Positions 56,852-64,000 of a stretch of DNA of 64,000 nt are shown in pieces. Numbering within the stretch: position 1 is the first letter of the stretch; each line of letters begins with the position of its first letter. The notes under the pieces were generated by a model. That model saw only the letters and a program-made list of their open reading frames with translations, did not search any database and was not told where the DNA came from. The translations under genes were made by a program, and so were the position numbers. This DNA is from Paracoccus seriniphilus (lineage in GTDB: Bacteria > Pseudomonadota > Alphaproteobacteria > Rhodobacterales > Rhodobacteraceae): assembly GCF_028553745.1 (NCBI RefSeq), contig NZ_CP067129.1:788501-852500 (forward strand), written 5' to 3'.

Positions 56852-57728
56852 CCCCGGCCCGCGGCGGAACGCGCGGTTCGGTCGAGCGGATCAGGCTGCC
56901 CGCGCCATGTTCCGTGAACAGTTCCAGCAGGCAGGCATTTGGCACACGTCCGTCCAGGATCACCACCGCACGAACGCCGTCATCCAGCGCCTTGAGCGCG
57001 GTTTCGGTCTTGGGAATCATGCCCCCTGCAATCTGCCCATCTGCAATCATCTCGCGAACCTGGTCGGGGTGCAGCTGGGTGACAACCTTGCCCGAGGCAT
57101 CCTTGACGCCGGCAACATCGGTCAGCAGCAGCAGCCGATCAGCCTTGAGCGCGCCCGCAATCGCACCGGCAGCGGTGTCGCCGTTCACGTTGAAGGTCTC
57201 GTTGTCGGCCATGCCTGTCGCCACGGGGGCAATGACCGGGATCATCCCCGCGCCATAGAGATCGCGGATGATCTGGACATTCATCTCGACCGGACGCCCC
57301 ACGAAACCCAGTTCCGGGTCGTCGGCTTCGCAGACCATCATGTCGTCGTCCTTGCCGCTGATGCCGACAGCCCGCCCACCCGCATCATTGATGGCCTGGA
57401 CGATCCGCTTGTTGACCAGACCGGACAGCACCATTTCGACCACTTCCACGATCTCCTTGGTGGTGACACGCTTGCCGCGCACGAACTGGCTTTCGATCCC
57501 CAGCCTGCCCAGCAGGTCATTGATCATCGGGCCGCCGCCGTGACAGACGATGGGGTTCATGCCCACCTGTTTCATCAGCACGATATCGCGGGCGAATTCG
57601 GCCATGGCCTCGTCATCACCCATGGCGTTGCCACCGAATTTCACCACCACCACAGCGTTCGAGTATCGCTGAAGATAGGGCAGGGCCTCTGACAGGGTGC
57701 GAGCGGTGGCGATCCAATCCCGGTTCAT
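56841..57728 (-). CDS. argB: Acetylglutamate kinase
   Basis: The product is about 295 residues with [27 protein letters not shown], the Arg/Lys-rich [24 protein letters not shown] and MIPKTETAL. It phosphorylates N-acetylglutamate in arginine synthesis; the IPK-type residues suggest the arginine-sensitive class. The ATG at 57728 (MNRDWIATA) fits homologues; another in-frame ATG at 57743 has a GAGGGG upstream. Confidence 0.94.
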   Translation of the reverse strand: MNRDWIATARTLSEALPYLQRYSNAVVVVKFGGNAMGDDEAMAEFARDIVLMKQVGMNPIVCHGGGPMINDLLGRLGIESQFVRGKRVTTKEIVEVVEMVLSGLVNKRIVQAINDAGGRAVGISGKDDDMMVCEADDPELGFVGRPVEMNVQIIRDLYGAGMIPVIAPVATGMADNETFNVNGDTAAGAIAGALKADRLLLLTDVAGVKDASGKVVTQLHPDQVREMIADGQIAGGMIPKTETALKALDDGVRAVVILDGRVPNACLLELFTEHGAGSLIRSTEPRVPPRAGDEL

Positions 57729-57792
57729 GTTTTGCGTTCTCATCTTTGGGGGCCCCTCTGGGAAGATGCGGAGGTCGGGCTCCGCGCCGGGC

Positions 57793-58443
57793 TCAGTCCA
57801 GTCCGGCTATGATCGCGCGAAGGGTAGGGATGCCCTCTCCCTTTTCCGAGGACGTCACGATCAGTTCGGGGAATGCTGCAGGGTGTTTCTGCAGTTCGGT
57901 TTCGACCTGTGCCAGAACCGGCTTGATCGCATTGGGGCCAAGCTTGTCGGCCTTGGTCAATACGACCTGGAACGGGACAGCGGATCGGTCCAGAAGCTGC
58001 ATGATCTCGTGATCGACGGGCTTCACGCCATGTCGGGCATCGATCAGGCAAAAGGCGCGCCGCAGCGTCACCCGTCCGGCCAGATAGCTTTTCAGCAATG
58101 CCTGCCATTTGGCGACGACGGCCACCGGGGCCTTGGCAAAGCCATATCCGGGCAGATCGACCAGATAGGATTTCTCACCCAGGGTGAAATAGTTGATCTC
58201 CTGCGTGCGGCCCGGCGTGTTCGAGGCGCGGGCGATGCCCTTGCGGCCAGTCAGGGCATTGATCAGGCTGGATTTGCCGACATTGCTTCGCCCCGCGAAG
58301 CAAACCTCGGGACGGTCATCGGGCGGCAGGCCATCCATGGCCACGACGCCTTTCAGGAAATCGACCGGGCCTGCGAACAACTGGCGCGCCTGTTCGGCGA
58401 CCTGAGGATCCGGCGCCGGGGCGGTCGGGAAAGAAACCTTCAT
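57793..58443 (-). CDS. engB: Ribosome biogenesis GTP-binding protein YsxC/EngB
   Basis: The 216-residue GTPase has G1 [15 protein letters not shown]3 DLPGYGFA, G4 TKADKL and G5 TSSEKGEG. It is needed for large-subunit assembly. Its start overlaps the MOSC gene by 4 nt. The order yidC-MOSC-engB-argB is the usual one in Rhodobacterales. Confidence 0.94.
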   Translation of the reverse strand: MKVSFPTAPAPDPQVAEQARQLFAGPVDFLKGVVAMDGLPPDDRPEVCFAGRSNVGKSSLINALTGRKGIARASNTPGRTQEINYFTLGEKSYLVDLPGYGFAKAPVAVVAKWQALLKSYLAGRVTLRRAFCLIDARHGVKPVDHEIMQLLDRSAVPFQVVLTKADKLGPNAIKPVLAQVETELQKHPAAFPELIVTSSEKGEGIPTLRAIIAGLD

Positions 58444-59201
58444 GGGGCGACCTCGTCTCCGATGGCGATATCTCCGCCTGTGACGACTTCGGCGAAAATG
58501 CCGAAATCGGTATGGCCATACAGGCGATCCAATGTTTCAACCATGTCTATATCGGGCTTTCCGCTTTCCGTATCAACGTTTGTCGCGCCGCAGCGCCCGA
58601 TATGGTCGGTGATGCGCAGTTCGACATCCCCGATCCGGATCACATGGCCGATCAGTTCGCGCTCTTGAAAGGGCTGCCAGCCCTGAACCCACAGGTTCCC
58701 GCGCCAGCGATGCGTGCCAAGCGATTGGCCGGTCTTGCGTTCAAGCTCGGCCAGGCTGTCCAGCGACAGGATCGACAGCCACGGCCATTTCGAATCGGTC
58801 CAGATCGCCGCTCCCTTCACCAGCCGGGCCGGGGCAGGGGCGCGTTCCGGCCAGAGCGGTCGGACCCATTCGATCAGGCGTTCGCCTTCATGTTCGGGAT
58901 CGAAGCAAAGATCGGGGCGTTCGGGGTGGCTGAGGGCGAGATTGTTGCCCTGCCAGCCGCCGCTGATCGCCTGCAGGGGGGCGGAGGACACGCCGCGCAG
59001 AAAGCAGGATTTCGGCAGCCATCTGTCGGGCTGTCCATCGGTCTGGCTGGCGCTGGCATTGCGTTCGCCGGACTCGGTCACGACGGCCCATTCGCGGTCG
59101 CCGGGCAACCGGCGCGCGGCTTGCAGGCTGACCCGCTCCAGCGCCTCGACCCCGATCGACTTGATCGGATGGCGGTGAATATGGGTCAGCCGTACGGTCA
59201 C
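58440..59201 (-). CDS. MOSC domain-containing protein
   Basis: The 253-residue product starts at a GTG (59201) that overlaps the yidC stop by 4 nt (GTGA). An N-terminal MOSC_N beta-barrel (LTHIHRHPIKSIGVEAL) is followed by a MOSC domain with FRGNL-like RWRGNLWVQGW and a conserved Cys in HIGRCGATNVD. MOSC proteins carry sulfur or act in molybdenum-cofactor reactions; this one is of unassigned substrate. The much longer open frame upstream lies inside yidC and is not coding. Confidence 0.87.
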   Translation of the reverse strand: MTVRLTHIHRHPIKSIGVEALERVSLQAARRLPGDREWAVVTESGERNASASQTDGQPDRWLPKSCFLRGVSSAPLQAISGGWQGNNLALSHPERPDLCFDPEHEGERLIEWVRPLWPERAPAPARLVKGAAIWTDSKWPWLSILSLDSLAELERKTGQSLGTHRWRGNLWVQGWQPFQERELIGHVIRIGDVELRITDHIGRCGATNVDTESGKPDIDMVETLDRLYGHTDFGIFAEVVTGGDIAIGDEVAP

Positions 59202-61051
59202 TTGCCCTTGTCCCGGGTCGCGGACCTGGGTTTTTTGCCGGGGATCGAGGCCAGGATGTTGCCGAACAGGTCGGGGCGATGGCCGTGCATCGACATGATC
59301 GTATACTGCTGGATGATCGTGATCGTGTTGTTGGTGATCCAGTAGAGCACCAGACCCGAGGCAAAGCCGCCCAGCATGAACATGAAGATCCACGGCATCC
59401 ATGCAAAGATCATCTTCTGAGCCGGATCACTGGGGGTCGGGTTCAGACGCTGCTGCAGCCACATGCTGATCCCCAGCGCGATAGCCAGCGCGGGAAGTGA
59501 CAGCGAATGCAACATGGTTCCCTGTGCAGGCGGCGCAAAGGGCAGCAGGCCGAACAGGTTCATCAGGCTGGAGGGATCGGGCGCGGAAAGGTCGCGGATC
59601 CAGCCGACCCATGGGGCGTGGCGCAACTCGATGGTGACGAAGATCACCTTGTAGAGCGAGAAGAAGATCGGGATCTGCAGAAGAACCGGCAGGCAGCCCG
59701 CGGCGGGGTTGACCTTCTGGGTCTTGTAAAGCTCCATCACTTCTTTCTGATACTTCATCCGGTCGTCGCCGGTGCGCTCCTTGATGGCCTCCATCTGCGG
59801 TTGCAGTTCCTTCATCTTCGCCATCGAGATGTAGGATTTGCGCGCCAGCGGGAAGACCAGAAGCTTGAGGATGAAGGTCAGCGCGATGATCGACCAACCC
59901 ATGTTGCCGATGAATCCATGCAGCCAATGCAGCAACTGGAAGATCGGCTTGGTCAGGAAGTAGAACCAGCCCCAGTCGATGGAATCGACGAAACGGTCGA
60001 TGCCGGGGGTGTCCTCATAGCCCTTGATGACCTCCCAGACCTTGGCACCTGCGAACAGATAGCCGCTGGTCGTGACCTCGCCACCGGGCTGCACTGTCTG
60101 CATCGGGTAGCGGGCTTCGGTCTGATAGATATCGGCCCCATCGGCGTATTTGACGACGGAGGTGAATGCCTGGCCCGGCGCTGGGGCGAGGGTGGTCATC
60201 CAGTATTTGTCGGTGAAGCCGATCCAGCCGTTCTCGTTGACCTCGACCACATCGGCGCGACCTTCACGGGCGACCGGGTCAAGATCGACGATCTTCTTGT
60301 ATTTGAGCTCAAGCAGCTCGCCATCATGCATGCCGACGGCGCCTTCGTGCAGCACGAAGAAATTCTGCGTGTCCGGGCGACCGTGACGGGCGATGATCCC
60401 ATAGGGGGCGGCGCTGAAGGCGCTGTCGCCATTGTTCTGCACCGATTGCGAGACCGTGAACAGATAATTGTCATCCAGTTCGAAGGTCCGGCGAAAGACC
60501 TGTCCGGCGCCATTGTCCCAGACCAGCGTGACCGGCTGGCCGGGGGCCAGCGTCTCGCCGGATTCGATTTGCCAGATGGTCGAGGGCCCGGGAACCAGTG
60601 CCGGATCGGTGCCGGCACCGGGCGTCCAGCCATATACGGCATAATAGGGTTTCGAACCTGTGGTGTCGATCGAGGGGTCCGCGGTGGCCGAAGAGGGCGA
60701 CAGCAGGCGCACATCGGGCGAGGCGTCATCCAGCGTCTCGTGATATTTCTTCAGCAGCAGATCGTCGATCCGTCCACCGGCCAGAGAGATAGAGCCTTCC
60801 AGCGACGGGGAAGAAATCTGGATGCGGCCGATCGTGGTTCCGGCGGGCGCGGCAATCTCGCCGAGGTCGGCCGTGGTCGTGCCGGCAGGCGCGGCGGGGG
60901 CCTGGGCACCATCGGCGGTCGTTTGTGCCGCGACCGGAGTCTGGTCCGTCGGTTCGACCGGCGGATCCGGTGCGAAGACGGTGTACCAGATCAGGATCAC
61001 CACAAACGACAGTACGGTCGCCAGGATCAGATTGCGGTTATTGTCTTCCAT
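59198..61051 (-). CDS. yidC: Membrane protein insertase YidC
   Basis: The 617-residue product has an N-terminal helix (about 7-26: RNLILATVLSFVVIL), a large periplasmic domain (about 80-350) and a C-terminal Oxa1-like core with five helices. The core contains KSYISMAKMKELQPQM, NPAAGCLPVLLQIPIFFSLY and FMFMLGGFASGLVLYW. It inserts inner-membrane proteins alone or with SecYEG. It is the first gene of the yidC-MOSC-engB run. Confidence 0.96.
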   Translation of the reverse strand: MEDNNRNLILATVLSFVVILIWYTVFAPDPPVEPTDQTPVAAQTTADGAQAPAAPAGTTTADLGEIAAPAGTTIGRIQISSPSLEGSISLAGGRIDDLLLKKYHETLDDASPDVRLLSPSSATADPSIDTTGSKPYYAVYGWTPGAGTDPALVPGPSTIWQIESGETLAPGQPVTLVWDNGAGQVFRRTFELDDNYLFTVSQSVQNNGDSAFSAAPYGIIARHGRPDTQNFFVLHEGAVGMHDGELLELKYKKIVDLDPVAREGRADVVEVNENGWIGFTDKYWMTTLAPAPGQAFTSVVKYADGADIYQTEARYPMQTVQPGGEVTTSGYLFAGAKVWEVIKGYEDTPGIDRFVDSIDWGWFYFLTKPIFQLLHWLHGFIGNMGWSIIALTFILKLLVFPLARKSYISMAKMKELQPQMEAIKERTGDDRMKYQKEVMELYKTQKVNPAAGCLPVLLQIPIFFSLYKVIFVTIELRHAPWVGWIRDLSAPDPSSLMNLFGLLPFAPPAQGTMLHSLSLPALAIALGISMWLQQRLNPTPSDPAQKMIFAWMPWIFMFMLGGFASGLVLYWITNNTITIIQQYTIMSMHGHRPDLFGNILASIPGKKPRSATRDKGK

Positions 61052-61182
61052 TCGGTCACCACTGTCATCGCGTCAGTCGCGCCGGTTCAACAGAAGGGGG
61101 GCCTAAAGGTCAAGCGCATTTGCCCGGCTTGCCCCGGATCAAAGGATAAATTGACCATGGAAACCGTCAGAATTTCACTTTT

Positions 61183-62490
61183 CTATCCGAAATTGCGCTT
61201 GAGGATCGGGGGCCGCCGGTCGACCCGCGTCGATTGCTTGCCAAGGAAATCGAATGTCTCGGCCAATGGCATCGGGCGCGCAATTGCATAGCCCTGAACC
61301 TCGTTACAGCCGATCCGGGCCAGAAAGGCCTGTTCCTCGGGGTTCTCGACCCCTTCGGCCAGGGTGGAAATCTCGAGCCGTTCGGCCAGTGCCAGAATGG
61401 CCAGGATCATGCGCTGCTGCGCGGCATCGACATCGCATCCGAACACGAAACTGCGATCAATCTTGATGCGATTGACGCCGAACTGACGAATGGCATCGAG
61501 ACTGGCATAGCCGGTCCCGAAATCGTCCAGATCCAGACGACATCCGGCGCGGGACAGGCAGGCAAGGTTTTCGCGCGCCGTGTCCGTGCTTGTGACCGGA
61601 GCCACGCTTTCCAGCACCTCCAGCACCAGGCGATCGGGGCGGATATCCTGCCGGTCAAGCTCCCACAGAAGGTTTTGGGCGAAATGCAGATCGGACAGTT
61701 CGCAGTTCGAGATATTCACCGATACGGTCGGCACCTGCCAGCCGGCCCGATCCCATTGTTTCAACGCGGCGATGGATTGGCGCAGCATCGTTCTGGTCAA
61801 CTGGTCGTGATCCTGCGGGGTCATGCCGGGCATGAAGGCCGCAGGTGCCAGCGTTCCTCGCGACGGGTGATGCCAGCGCGCCAGTGCCTCGAATCCGGTG
61901 ACCAACCCCGTGTGGCAACTGATCTGGGGCTGGAAATAGGGAACAATCTGGTTCTGGGAAATCGCCTCGCTGACACTGGCGGGCAGCTCGGGCCCATACA
62001 GGTCGGGATCATGGTCAAACAGCGTGATTGCTCCCATCTGGTTGGGGGCCAGTGAATCAAGGCGGAAGAGGGCATTTCGCGACAGTTCGGCCAGTGTCGC
62101 GTCGCTGGAGGCCGAGGGGTGGATCATGACGCCGCTGAAAACAGGCGTGATCGTCTGGCCGGAAATCGTCGCGGGACGCTGCGCGTCCTTGTGAAGCCGT
62201 TGCGCGATTCGCATGGCCTCGGCCTCGGACCGGTCTTTCAGGATCACGGAAAACAGCCCGGGGGCGGCGATTCGGACAGGGTCTTCACTTCTGATCGCCC
62301 GGCTGAGGCGCATGGACAGATTGACCAGCAAATGCCCGAAACCGGCGCCGCCAAGATGGCGCTGCAGGCTGTCGCAGTTTTCCAGGCGCAGCATCAGCAG
62401 ATCGTGCTTTGCCCGGGGCTGCGATTGCGGCAGGCGCTTCAGCATCCCCTTGATCAGCGCATGTCCGCAGCGACTGAATCCTGTCCACAT
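61183..62490 (-). CDS. EAL-domain cyclic-di-GMP phosphodiesterase with degenerate GGDEF
   Basis: The 435-residue product has a degenerate GGDEF-like domain (about 30-165; the GGDEF position reads AAPGLF, so no cyclase activity is expected). A complete EAL domain follows (about 185-425), with EALARW, SVNISNCEL, DDFGTGYAS, IKIDRSFV and EGVE. It should hydrolyse cyclic di-GMP. No signal peptide or membrane helix is seen. The ATG at 62490 has GGAAAGGG upstream; the longer frame would need a TTG start. Confidence 0.9.
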   Translation of the reverse strand: MWTGFSRCGHALIKGMLKRLPQSQPRAKHDLLMLRLENCDSLQRHLGGAGFGHLLVNLSMRLSRAIRSEDPVRIAAPGLFSVILKDRSEAEAMRIAQRLHKDAQRPATISGQTITPVFSGVMIHPSASSDATLAELSRNALFRLDSLAPNQMGAITLFDHDPDLYGPELPASVSEAISQNQIVPYFQPQISCHTGLVTGFEALARWHHPSRGTLAPAAFMPGMTPQDHDQLTRTMLRQSIAALKQWDRAGWQVPTVSVNISNCELSDLHFAQNLLWELDRQDIRPDRLVLEVLESVAPVTSTDTARENLACLSRAGCRLDLDDFGTGYASLDAIRQFGVNRIKIDRSFVFGCDVDAAQQRMILAILALAERLEISTLAEGVENPEEQAFLARIGCNEVQGYAIARPMPLAETFDFLGKQSTRVDRRPPILKRNFG

Positions 62491-62549
62491 CACGATCCCT
62501 TTCCGCAACAATCGGAAAGGGTTTATAGGCGAGAATGCTTGTTGTTCCG

Positions 62550-63422
62550 TTAAAGTTCCGGGATTGGCGGCTGGTCTTTTGCTTCACCCCCGTCCGAGGG
62601 GAACAGATTGGCGAAATCGAAAAGCTTGGGGTCCAGCATATGCGAGGGCCGGATATTCATCAGCGCGCGGAACATGACCTGTCGGCGACCGGGGCTGCGT
62701 TTTTCCCATTCATCCAGGATGCGCTTCACCTGCACGCGCTGCAGGCCTTCCTGACTGCCGCAGAGGTCGCAGGGAATGATCGGGTAATTCATGGCGCGGG
62801 CGAAACGGTCGCAATCTTCCTCGGCCACATAGGCCAGAGGGCGCAACACGGTCAGATCACCCTGTTCGTTCAGCAGTTTCGGCGGCATGGTTGCCAGCCT
62901 GCCGCCATGAAACAGATTCATGAAAAAAGTTTCCAGAATGTCGTCGCGGTGATGGCCCAGCACCACGGCCGAGCAGCCTTCCTCGCGGGCGATACGGTAC
63001 AGATTTCCCCGCCGCAGGCGCGAACACAGCGCGCAGTAGGTGCGCCCTTCGGGAACCTTGTCGGTGACGATGGAATAGGTGTCCTGATATTCGATCCGGT
63101 GCTCGACCTGACGCTCGGTCAGGAATTTCGGCAGAACGGTGGCGGGAAAACCCGGCTGACCCTGATCCAGATTGCAGGCCAGCAGATCGACGGGCAGCAA
63201 GCCGCGCCATTTCAGCTCGTGCAGGACTGCCAGCAGAGTATAGCTGTCCTTGCCACCCGACAGGCAGACCAGCCAGCGATCGCCGGGGCGGACCATGCCG
63301 TAATCCTCGATGGCGGCACGGGTTTCACGGACCAAGCGCTTGCGCAACTTGCGAAATTCGGTCGAAGAGGGGGCGCCGGCAAACAGCGGGTGGATGTCGG
63401 TTTCGTCAGATTTATCCAGCAT
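62550..63422 (-). CDS. ttcA: tRNA 2-thiocytidine(32) synthetase TtcA
   Basis: The 290-residue product has the PP-loop [10 protein letters not shown] and two CxxC motifs, CALC and CDLC, that hold a 4Fe-4S cluster, plus [16 protein letters not shown]. It thiolates C32 in certain tRNAs. The ATG at 63422 ([14 protein letters not shown]) is preferred; it overlaps the end of yidD by 11 nt. Confidence 0.94.
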   Translation of the reverse strand: MLDKSDETDIHPLFAGAPSSTEFRKLRKRLVRETRAAIEDYGMVRPGDRWLVCLSGGKDSYTLLAVLHELKWRGLLPVDLLACNLDQGQPGFPATVLPKFLTERQVEHRIEYQDTYSIVTDKVPEGRTYCALCSRLRRGNLYRIAREEGCSAVVLGHHRDDILETFFMNLFHGGRLATMPPKLLNEQGDLTVLRPLAYVAEEDCDRFARAMNYPIIPCDLCGSQEGLQRVQVKRILDEWEKRSPGRRQVMFRALMNIRPSHMLDPKLFDFANLFPSDGGEAKDQPPIPEL

Positions 63423-63687
63423 CGTCGCGCCTTTCGGTTGTCTTTGCGCCATCCTCCGTGGATTGGCTGCCGGGGACCGGGTCAAACCCCTGTCCGCCCC
63501 AGGGGTGGCACCGGGCGATTCGCCGCAGGGTCAGCCAGCCGCCCTTGATTCCACCATGTTCCTGCAGCGCTTCAAGTGCATAGGCCGAACAGGTCGGCTG
63601 AAACCGGCATCCATGTCCCACCCATGGCGATGCAATCAGGCGATAGGCCCGCACCGGCAAGGACAGCAGGGCCGCCAGCGGTGTCAT
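63412..63687 (-). CDS. yidD: Membrane protein insertion efficiency factor YidD
   Basis: The 91-residue product has the YidD signature: [22 protein letters not shown] followed by [21 protein letters not shown], with its three conserved Cys. An amphipathic N-terminus probably attaches it to the inner membrane, where it assists YidC. Its ATG at 63687 overlaps the rnpA stop by 4 nt. Confidence 0.93.
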   Translation of the reverse strand: MTPLAALLSLPVRAYRLIASPWVGHGCRFQPTCSAYALEALQEHGGIKGGWLTLRRIARCHPWGGQGFDPVPGSQSTEDGAKTTERRDDAG

Positions 63688-63998
63688 CTGTGCACTTTGC
63701 GCAATGCGCGCAGCGCATCGTCGCATAACTGTTCAAAATCACGTTGAGCCGTCGCCCCGGGGCGACCGATCAGGACATAGTCCCATCCAGGGCGCAGATG
63801 CGGGGCCATGCTCAGCCGCGCCACCTCGCGCAGCCGGCGTTTCGCACGGTTGCGAGCAACCGCATTGCCGATCTTCTTTGAGCAGGTATAGCCGATTCGC
63901 GCCGGCGCATCATCGCCGCGCTCGCGCGCCTGCAGCAGAAAGCCGGGCATGCCCTGACGCCGTGCCCGCGCCGCCGCCAGAAAATCGGCGCGCTTGGT
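63684..63998 (-). CDS. rnpA: Ribonuclease P protein component, 5' end beyond the window
   Basis: The frame runs off the right edge; 104 residues are visible, from [15 protein letters not shown] to the stop. It contains the RNase P protein motif [18 protein letters not shown]. The protein helps the RNA subunit bind pre-tRNA leaders. rnpA-yidD is the standard order, normally preceded by rpmH. Confidence 0.95.
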   Translation of the reverse strand, partial: TKRADFLAAARARRQGMPGFLLQARERGDDAPARIGYTCSKKIGNAVARNRAKRRLREVARLSMAPHLRPGWDYVLIGRPGATAQRDFEQLCDDALRALRKVHR

Positions 63999-64000
63999 CA

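Overview
The window is a contiguous, GC-rich, gene-dense chromosomal segment of an alphaproteobacterium. The best guess is Rhodobacteraceae, probably Paracoccus or a close relative. Reasons: a lipoylated pyruvate dehydrogenase E1-beta subunit; an ATP12-type F1 assembly chaperone; a DUF1127 gene followed by an array of anti-Shine-Dalgarno hairpins (the cuckoo/CcsR RNA family of Rhodobacterales); a long mraZ leader with an internal terminator (the UpsM situation known from Rhodobacter); cobS/cobT aerobic cobaltochelatase; and the rnpA-yidD-ttcA / yidC-MOSC-engB-argB gene order. No transposase, prophage or CRISPR array was seen.

Layout: 1-3380, an RND efflux adaptor (3' end) and pump. 3449-7170 (-), pyruvate dehydrogenase pdhA-pdhB-pdhC. 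7276-8413 (-), an FtsB/DivIC-like protein and rlmJ. 8505-9199 (-), a DUF1127 gene followed by ten hairpins with CCTCCTCCC loops, read as five two-hairpin sRNAs. 9539-10621, mrp. 10622-11220, an UpsM-type leader with a strong terminator and MraZ-box-like repeats. 11221-20289, the dcw cluster mraZ-rsmH-ftsL-ftsI-murE-murF-mraY-murD. 20313-22646 (-), a glycine betaine monooxygenase pair. 22877-25136, two membrane proteins. 25145-26572 (-), a protealysin-like M4 protease with its emfourin-type inhibitor. 26690-30811 (-), ugpBAEC with a Pho box. 30993-34112 (-), a DUF808 protein, a fasciclin protein and an ECF sigma/anti-sigma pair. 34245-37858, cobS, a secreted protein and cobT. 37983-38058 (-), tRNA-Val. 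38071-43221, a phosphatase and a siderophore utilisation module. 43407-48687, the 3' part of the spc operon and the alpha operon (rplO, secY, adk, rpsM, rpsK, rpoA, rplQ). 49026-50292, a LuxR/LuxI quorum-sensing pair. 50345-54476, rarA-crcB-rluC-like-HAD-atp12. 54642-55658, an orphan amino-acid binding protein. 55716-64000 (-), rnpA-yidD-ttcA, an EAL protein, yidC-MOSC-engB, argB, a ferredoxin-like protein and a SixA-like phosphatase.

Most of the window is core biology: cell wall and division, ribosome and RNA polymerase, protein insertion, central carbon. Accessory modules sit at the joints: siderophore genes directly upstream of rplO, luxR/luxI directly downstream of rplQ, and ugp, protease and betaine genes after the dcw cluster. 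The most interesting signals are RNA-level: the five-unit anti-SD hairpin array, the UpsM-like leader, and an unusually regular four-hairpin leader before rpsM.
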